A stretch of DNA of 7,033 nucleotides, from assembly GCA_029266795.1 (NCBI GenBank), contig JAQSWE010000220.1, positions 1 to 7,033 on the forward strand. Reading direction: 5' to 3'. How positions within the stretch are numbered: the stretch's first letter is position 1; the number at the start of each line of letters is the position of its first letter. The notes under the pieces are model-generated. The model saw only the letters and a list, made by a program, of their open reading frames with translations, ran no database searches and was not told the origin of the DNA. This stretch comes from Alphaproteobacteria bacterium. Its GTDB lineage: Bacteria; Pseudomonadota; Alphaproteobacteria; Micavibrionales; UBA2020. Below, in pieces: positions 1-4,348 of the stretch. A program made the translations under genes and the position numbers.

Positions 1-1
1 C

Positions 2-1285
2 AAGATCGGCATCATCGGCCTCGGCTACGTCGGCCTGCCGCTCGCCTGCGCCATCTGCACCAAAGATTTCCATGCCGTCGGTTTCGACATCGACGAAAGC
101 AAGATCAAGAAACTGCGCGCGGGGGAGTCCTATATCGGGAATATCCACAACGATAAAGTTTCCGACTTCGTGAAATCCGGCCTGCTGTCGCCCACCTCAG
201 ATTTCAGCAAACTCGCCGATGTCGACGCCGTGATCCTCTGCGTGCCGACACCGCTTAACAAAAACCGCGAACCTGACATGACCTATGTCGTGAAGACGGT
301 CGAGACGGTGGCGAAGTATTTGAAACGCGGCCAGCTGATCGTGCTGGAATCCACGACCTATCCCGGCACGACGAGTGATCTGATGGCGCCGATCCTTGAA
401 AATGCGACCGGGCTGAAATCCGGCGTCGATTTCTTCTTGGCATTTTCGCCGGAACGCGAAGATCCGGGCAACGCGAAGTTCCACACCGCCATCATCCCGA
501 AAATCATCGGCGGCGACGGCGCGGCCGCGCTGAAACTGGCGCAGACCATGTATGACCAGTTCCTCGCCAAAACCGTTGCCGTTTCATCGACAGCGACGGC
601 GGAAGCCGTGAAGCTGACCGAAAACGTTTTCCGCTCCGTCAACATCGCGCTCGTGAACGAATTAAAAGTCATCTATGACGCGATGGGGATTGATATCTGG
701 GAAGTGATTGACGCCGCGAAGACCAAACCCTTTGGCTACATGGCTTTCTATCCCGGCCCCGGCCTCGGCGGTCACTGCATTCCGATCGATCCGTTCTACC
801 TGACCTGGAAAGCGCGCGAATACGGCATCACCACGAAATTCATCGAGCTGGCGGGTGAGATCAACCTCGCCATGCCGCGCTTCGTCGTGAACCGTCTGGT
901 TGAAACGCTGGACGAACGCTTTGGCAAATCCATGAGCGCCTCCAAAATTCTTATCTTGGGCATGGCCTACAAGAAAAACGTCGCCGACATCCGCGAAAGC
1001 CCCGCCTTCGCCGTGATGGACCTGCTGACCGCGCGCCGCGCGCAAATCGATTTCCACGATCCGCATGTGGACGTCGTGCCGCCCACGCGCGAACACGCGC
1101 ATTACACCGGCATGGCGTCGGTTGCCCTCTCGCCAGCGATGGTGGCGGGTTATGACGCGGTTGTAATCGTGACCGACCATGACGGGGTTGATTATGGGAT
1201 GGTCGCGGCAAATGCGAAGCTGGTCGTCGATACGCGTAACGCGCTTGGCCGCGTCGCAAACCGCGACAATATCGTAAAGGCCTGA
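2..1285 (+). CDS. Nucleotide sugar 6-dehydrogenase (UDP-GlcNAc/UDP-glucose dehydrogenase superfamily, WbpA/TviB-like), 5' partial
   Basis: NAD-dependent enzyme that oxidises the C6 hydroxyl of a UDP-sugar to a carboxylate (two NAD+ per sugar), in the cytoplasm, supplying uronic-acid precursors for capsule, O-antigen or exopolysaccharide. The frame is open from base 2, giving 427 visible residues. An N-terminal Rossmann motif GLGYVG lies at visible residues 6-11, so probably only a few residues are lost off the left edge; the first GTG in frame at 170 is internal. Family motifs follow in order: CVPTPL (from 80), STTYPGT (117-123), FSPEREDPGN (148-157), and the catalytic block GGHCIPIDP with Cys259 and Asp263. 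Lys204 and Asn208 sit where the family's catalytic Lys and Asn are expected. The C-terminal UDP-binding domain starts near ILGMAYKKN. The 'PLNKNREPD' stretch resembles WbpA/TviB (UDP-GlcNAc or UDP-GalNAc dehydrogenases) more than plain UDP-glucose enzymes, but substrate cannot be settled from sequence. No clear terminator follows. Confidence 0.93.
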   Translation, partial: KIGIIGLGYVGLPLACAICTKDFHAVGFDIDESKIKKLRAGESYIGNIHNDKVSDFVKSGLLSPTSDFSKLADVDAVILCVPTPLNKNREPDMTYVVKTVETVAKYLKRGQLIVLESTTYPGTTSDLMAPILENATGLKSGVDFFLAFSPEREDPGNAKFHTAIIPKIIGGDGAAALKLAQTMYDQFLAKTVAVSSTATAEAVKLTENVFRSVNIALVNELKVIYDAMGIDIWEVIDAAKTKPFGYMAFYPGPGLGGHCIPIDPFYLTWKAREYGITTKFIELAGEINLAMPRFVVNRLVETLDERFGKSMSASKILILGMAYKKNVADIRESPAFAVMDLLTARRAQIDFHDPHVDVVPPTREHAHYTGMASVALSPAMVAGYDAVVIVTDHDGVDYGMVAANAKLVVDTRNALGRVANRDNIVKA

Positions 1286-1306
1286 TTTCCCTCTTTATCT
1301 TTATGT

Positions 1307-1316
1307 CCAAGCTTGG
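1307..1316. repeat. 10-base perfect palindrome between the sugar dehydrogenase and membrane-protein genes
   Basis: CCAAGCTTGG is a perfect palindrome in the 68-base gap after the dehydrogenase stop. It lacks a loop and a following T-run, so it does not look like an intrinsic terminator. It could be a protein-binding site or chance. A very weak promoter-like pair (TTTATC at 1294-1299, TTAAAT at 1317-1322, 17 bases apart) brackets it. Confidence 0.2.
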
Positions 1317-1353
1317 TTAAATAGCCCTTGATGAATTGGATAAGGGGCTAACC

Positions 1354-1872
1354 ATGTTTGGCATCGGAAGCAGTAAGATTAAAAACGCGAAAGTTGGCGC
1401 GCGTGAAAAAATCCGGCTGGCGAGGGAGCTTGCGGGCTCTGGCGGACAGGCCATTATGTCGAAACGCGAAGGCAAAGAGACCAGCGCGGCTGTCTCCGTC
1501 ATCACCATCTACATCATGGCGTTCATTACCTGCTGGATGATCAGCGAAAAGTATATTTCCAGCGGGGGCGGCCTGAACATGCGCCTCGGTTGGGAAGGCC
1601 TTGATCGTGTACTTTTCAAGACCAGCAACATCAACGTAACCGGTACCGACTCGCTGGATTACATCCTGCTCGTCGCTATACGCGCCTTGGCTCTTGTCAT
1701 TGCCGCAGGAATTATCCCCTTCGTGGCGCTGGTCGTCCAGAAGTCGCTGGACGCTGCGCATATGAACCCGTTTCGCGCTGTGTGGGGAACCCCCATCGGC
1801 ATCATGCTTTTCATTATCGGCATGAAGGAATATATCGGCCCCATCTTGCTGGAAATCTTCGGCATGACCTGA
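1354..1872 (+). CDS. Unrecognised three-helix inner-membrane protein
   Basis: I do not recognise the family. From the ATG at 1354 the protein has 172 residues. That start is preferred because AAGGGG at 1342-1347 lies six bases upstream; an in-frame TTG at 1336 would add six residues but has no such site. Residues 1-43 are hydrophilic and strongly basic (many Lys/Arg), followed by three predicted membrane segments: about 44-64, 102-128 and 146-169. The positive-inside rule puts the basic N-terminus in the cytoplasm, a roughly 37-residue loop containing SGGG outside, and the short C-terminus outside. There is no signal-peptide cleavage site and no recognisable catalytic motif. It ends 44 bases before the TerC-family gene on the same strand with no terminator between them, so the two are probably cotranscribed and may be functionally linked. 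Codon use matches its neighbours, and the clear ribosome site and length support a real gene. Confidence 0.78.
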   Translation: MFGIGSSKIKNAKVGAREKIRLARELAGSGGQAIMSKREGKETSAAVSVITIYIMAFITCWMISEKYISSGGGLNMRLGWEGLDRVLFKTSNINVTGTDSLDYILLVAIRALALVIAAGIIPFVALVVQKSLDAAHMNPFRAVWGTPIGIMLFIIGMKEYIGPILLEIFGMT

Positions 1873-1916
1873 AACAGGTTCTCCGCACCCTCAATCACTC
1901 TCTTAAAGGATAAAAA

Positions 1917-2660
1917 ATGGAAAATGACCTTTCCCTCCTCGGCAGCCAACCACTCTGGGTATGGGGCGTTTTCTTCGCCATTTTCCTGGGCGTTCTCATC
2001 TTCGACTTGAATGTCGTCAACAAAAAGGACCATGTGTTCGGCGCCAAGGAAAGCTTGCGTCTGTCGGCGCTCTACGGACTCATAGCGCTGGCCTTCGGCG
2101 GGCTTATCTGGCTGCTGCCCACGGGCGGCGCGGTCAATGCCGGCTTGTTCGTGACGGGCTACCTCGTCGAACTCTCGCTCTCCATGGACAACATCTTCGT
2201 TATCTCTCTTGTCCTCAGCTATTTCGCCGTACCCAAGCAATACCAGCACCGTGTGCTGTTCTGGGGCATCATGGGCGTGATCGTGATGCGCGGCTTGATG
2301 ATCGGCGCAGGCTCCGCCATTGTTCAGGAATTCGAATGGGTGCTGCTGCTGTTTGCGCTCTTCCTCGTCTATACCGGCGCAAAAATGCTGTTTATGGATG
2401 ACGGCGAAGAAGAACAGGACCTGTCCAAAAACGCGGTGGTGAAGTTCTTCCGTAAAAATCTGCGCGTGACCGACGAATACCACGGCCACGACTTCATCGT
2501 CCGGAAGAAAGATAAAGCCGGCAAGATGGTGCTGTTCGCAACGCCGCTGTTCTTGGCGCTGTGCGTGGTCGAGGTTGTAGACGTTATCTTCGCGGTCGAT
2601 TCCATCCCTGCGATCCTGGCGATCACACAAGACCCCTTCATCGTCTATACCAGCAACTGA
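1917..2660 (+). CDS. TerC/Alx-family membrane protein, C-terminally truncated by a frame disruption
   Basis: Members of this family are inner-membrane proteins linked to manganese export (Alx, YkoY) or tellurite resistance (TerC). The 247-residue frame starts at an ATG preceded by AAAGGA and carries five clear helices (about 13-34, 48-67, 75-105, 112-136, 140-160), an acidic then basic cytoplasmic loop (161-203), and a further hydrophobic stretch from 205. The two conserved acidic motifs are intact: VELSLSMDN (84-92) and VEVVDVIFAVDS (218-229). The Alx-type block DEYHGHDFIVRK (187-197) and the sequence up to FIVYTSN are also normal. In intact relatives TSN is followed by a conserved helix beginning roughly IFAILGLR. 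Here a TGA follows at once, and the family's final segment reappears out of frame downstream. Full-length relatives are about 300-320 residues, so this product lacks its C-terminal helices and is probably non-functional or altered. It could also be an assembly error. Confidence 0.85.
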   Translation: MENDLSLLGSQPLWVWGVFFAIFLGVLIFDLNVVNKKDHVFGAKESLRLSALYGLIALAFGGLIWLLPTGGAVNAGLFVTGYLVELSLSMDNIFVISLVLSYFAVPKQYQHRVLFWGIMGVIVMRGLMIGAGSAIVQEFEWVLLLFALFLVYTGAKMLFMDDGEEEQDLSKNAVVKFFRKNLRVTDEYHGHDFIVRKKDKAGKMVLFATPLFLALCVVEVVDVIFAVDSIPAILAITQDPFIVYTSN

Positions 2661-2893
2661 AAGTCCTGATCGGCAAAGGGCCGGAAGAAATCGCCCTCTG
2701 GCTGCAGGATTCCAACCCGGATCTGGCGGCGACCATCGGCGGCTATGCCTTCCATATGCCGCCTTGGGTATCGCTGCTGCTGACCGTCGGCACGCTGATC
2801 GCGGGCGGCGTCTTCTCGTTCATCAAGACCAAGCATGACGAGAAAGCCGAAAAGAAAACCGGTAAGAAGATTGCGGCCAAGAAAAAAGACTAA
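2661..2893 (+). pseudogene. Out-of-frame C-terminal remnant of the TerC/Alx gene
   Basis: Just past the TGA of the TerC frame, the frame whose codons start at 2654, 2657 and so on reads LKVLIGKGPEE, then a hydrophilic linker, then a membrane segment MPPWVSLLLTVGTLIAGGVFSF and a basic Lys-rich tail ending at TAA 2891-2893. LKVLIG resembles the family's IGxKML stretch, and PPWVSL...IKTK resembles the last TerC helix and C-terminus, so this is the continuation of the same gene. No start codon with a ribosome site opens it; the first ATG in frame is at 2756, inside the segment. The helix expected between TSN and LKVL is absent. The shift of frame fits a deletion of 3n+1 bases, roughly 105-110 if relatives are about 36 residues longer here. 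The absence of further stops suggests a recent event or an assembly artefact. Confidence 0.75.
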
Positions 2894-2922
2894 GCTGCAA
2901 TATTCATAAGCGTTGAAATATT

Positions 2923-2954
2923 ATTCGCCGGATATGAAAACATATCCGGCGAAT
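2923..2954 (+). terminator. Perfect 14-bp hairpin, probable terminator of the membrane-protein operon
   Basis: ATTCGCCGGATATG at 2923-2936 and its exact reverse complement at 2941-2954 enclose an AAAA loop, starting 29 bases after the TerC-remnant stop. The following tract (TGCTTTGT) is only moderately T-rich, so efficiency is uncertain. It could instead protect the 3' end of the mRNA. Confidence 0.6.
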
Positions 2955-2969
2955 TGCTTTGTATTCCGC

Positions 2970-3000
2970 GCGTAAAGATTCTTTACGCCTTTGTTCTTTT
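2970..3000 (+). terminator. Second terminator-like hairpin with T-rich tail
   Basis: GCGTAAAG (2970-2977) and CTTTACGC (2981-2988) form an 8-bp stem with an ATT loop, followed by CTTTGTTCTTTT. The layout fits an intrinsic terminator acting as backup to the longer hairpin 16 bases upstream. CGTAAAG could alternatively pair with a second CTTTACG copy at 3005-3011. Confidence 0.5.
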
Positions 3001-3005
3001 GCAGC

Positions 3006-3034
3006 TTTACGTCAAGGGTTCGTTGTTTCATACT
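3006..3034 (+). promoter_or_regulatory. Candidate sigma-70-type promoter for the beta-oxidation operon
   Basis: TTTACG (3006-3011) and CATACT (3029-3034) are 17 bases apart, each matching four of six consensus positions. It lies just downstream of the two terminator-like hairpins and about 100 bases before fadA, where a promoter is expected. This is weak sequence evidence supported mainly by position. Confidence 0.3.
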
Positions 3035-3067
3035 CCGTGGAATACAAAAAAAGGCGACTGCATTATG

Positions 3068-3077
3068 GGCTTAAGCC
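3068..3077. promoter_or_regulatory. 10-base palindrome in the fadA leader, possible operator
   Basis: GGCTTAAGCC is a perfect palindrome about 34 bases downstream of the candidate -10 element and 76 bases before the chosen fadA start. The position suits a repressor site, but the motif matches no operator I can name. Confidence 0.2.
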
Positions 3078-3118
3078 TGAAGCAAAACGCTGTATCCGGG
3101 GTGTGGCCAAATTCAACG

Positions 3119-3132
3119 CGTTTTAACAAACG
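3119..3132. promoter_or_regulatory. Inverted repeat touching the fadA ribosome binding site
   Basis: CGTTT and AAACG arms flank TAAC (3119-3132), and the right arm overlaps the first base of the GAGG ribosome site at 3132-3135. The overlapping GCGTTTT (3118-3124) can also pair with AAAACGC at 3084-3090. Either structure, or a repressor bound here, could affect fadA translation or transcription. Confidence 0.2.
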
Positions 3133-3143
3133 AGGCCATGGAA

Positions 3144-4319
3144 ATGACTGAATCTAAAAAAGTTGTAATCGCAGGATATGTCCGCTCTCCCTTCACGCCC
3201 GCCAATAAGGGCGAGCTTGCCGGCGTGCGCGCGGATGACCTGATGGCGCAGACCGTTTCCGGCCTGATCACCAAAACCGGCGTCGACCCGAAACTGATCG
3301 ACGACCTGAAACTCGGCTGTGCGATGCCCGAAGGCGAACAAGGTCTCAACATGGCGCGCCTCGTCGTGCTGCAAGCCGGTCTTCCCACCGAAATCGGCGG
3401 CGTGACCATCAACCGTTTCTGCGGCTCCTCGATGCAGGCCATTCATGACGCGGCTGGCGCGATCTCGATGGGTATGGCGGATGCGGTGATTGCAGCCGGC
3501 GTCGAAAGCATGACCCGTGTGCCGATGGGGGGCTTTAACCCCTCGCCGAACCCCGAGCTTTATAAAAACGTGCCCGGTGCCTATATGGGCATGGGCGAAA
3601 CTGCCGAAAACGTCGCATCGCGTAAAAACGTGACCCGCGCGGAACAGGAAGAATTCTCCCTGAAATCGCAGTTCAAGGCGGCGGCGGCGAAAAAAGCCGG
3701 CCTGACCGACGGCGAAATCGTCAACATCAAGACGCCCAAGGGCAAGATCGTGTCCGAAGACGGCTGCCCCCGTCCGGAATCGACGGCAGAAGGCTTGGCG
3801 AAACTGAAACCCGCTTTCCTGCGCGAAGGCACCGTGACGGCGGCAACTGCATCGCCCATCACCGATGGCGCGGCGGCAGTGCTTGTCTGCTCCGAAGAAT
3901 TCGCGCTGAAGCACGGCCTTGAAATCCTGGCCGAAGTGAAATCCTTCGCGGTTGTCGGCCTTGATCCGGAAGTCATGGGCCTCGGCCCCGTGCCCGCGAC
4001 GCAAAAAGCCATGGCGAAAGCCGGCATCGATATGAGCCAGGTGAAATTCGTTGAAATGAACGAAGCCTTCGCCAGCCAGTCGGTCGCGTGCCAGCGTGAA
4101 CTCGGCATTTCGGAAGAAAAACTGAACGTCCATGGCGGCGCCATCGCTCTTGGCCACCCGCTGGGTGCCACCGGCGCGCGCATCACCGGCAAGGCAGCCC
4201 AGCTGCTGCATGATAACGGCAAGGACGGCGACTACGCGATCTCCACCCAGTGCATCGGCGCAGGGCAGGGCATCACGACCGTGTTGAAAAAATACACGCC
4301 CGCCGCACCGAAACCCTGA
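3144..4319 (+). CDS. fadA: 3-ketoacyl-CoA thiolase (acetyl-CoA C-acyltransferase)
   Basis: Catalyses thiolytic cleavage of 3-ketoacyl-CoA to acetyl-CoA and a shortened acyl-CoA, the last step of fatty-acid beta-oxidation, in the cytoplasm. The product is 391 residues, normal for the family. Thiolase hallmarks are all present: the nucleophile Cys93 in NRFCGSS, the GVESMTRVP motif, NEAFA at 306-310, His338 in GGAIALGHPLGATGAR, and Cys370 in CIGAGQG, which fits the CxGxGxG signature. The start at 3144 is chosen because GAGG (3132-3135) lies eight bases upstream. An ATG at 3138, two residues earlier, sits only two bases from that site. The bifunctional dehydrogenase/hydratase gene follows after 29 bases, the classic partner arrangement, which favours a beta-oxidation thiolase over a biosynthetic acetoacetyl-CoA thiolase. 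The chain-length range cannot be read from the sequence. Confidence 0.93.
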   Translation: MTESKKVVIAGYVRSPFTPANKGELAGVRADDLMAQTVSGLITKTGVDPKLIDDLKLGCAMPEGEQGLNMARLVVLQAGLPTEIGGVTINRFCGSSMQAIHDAAGAISMGMADAVIAAGVESMTRVPMGGFNPSPNPELYKNVPGAYMGMGETAENVASRKNVTRAEQEEFSLKSQFKAAAAKKAGLTDGEIVNIKTPKGKIVSEDGCPRPESTAEGLAKLKPAFLREGTVTAATASPITDGAAAVLVCSEEFALKHGLEILAEVKSFAVVGLDPEVMGLGPVPATQKAMAKAGIDMSQVKFVEMNEAFASQSVACQRELGISEEKLNVHGGAIALGHPLGATGARITGKAAQLLHDNGKDGDYAISTQCIGAGQGITTVLKKYTPAAPKP

Positions 4320-4348
4320 TCCTTATCTTTCCTTGAAAGGAAACTGAC

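Larger units (their letters stand above)
2958..3048. repeat. Long-range 13-bp inverted repeat in the pre-fadA region
   Basis: TTTGTATTCCGCG at 2958-2970 pairs with CGTGGAATACAAA at 3036-3048, with twelve Watson-Crick pairs and one G-U if transcribed as RNA. The 65 bases between the arms contain the second terminator-like hairpin. No flanking target duplication is seen, so a small transposable repeat is not supported. Confidence 0.45.

Noticed and set aside
1286..1353. Manganese riboswitch (yybP-ykoY type) ahead of the TerC operon
   Set aside because: Only 68 bases are available before the membrane-protein gene and 44 before TerC, and I see none of the conserved loop sequences expected for that riboswitch.
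1659..2630. A 323-codon minus-strand open frame opposite the membrane-protein and TerC genes
   Set aside because: The translation is His/Gln/Glu-rich low-complexity sequence with no membrane or domain signal, and the + strand carries clear membrane helices and TerC motifs.
2640..2670. Programmed ribosomal frameshift joining the two TerC frames
   Set aside because: There is no slippery heptamer at the junction, and a frameshift would not restore the missing conserved helix; a deletion explains the data better.
2958..3048. Miniature inverted-repeat transposable element
   Set aside because: The arms are A/T-rich and 13 bases long, but no target-site duplication flanks them and no second copy is present in the window.
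2954..3151. A 65-codon + strand open frame in the intergenic region
   Set aside because: Its TTG start lies in the arm of the 14-bp hairpin, no ribosome site precedes it, composition is unlike neighbouring genes, and it runs across the fadA start.
3123..4211. A 362-codon minus-strand open frame opposite fadA
   Set aside because: The translation is Phe/His/Arg-rich with no recognisable family, a shadow of the thiolase frame.
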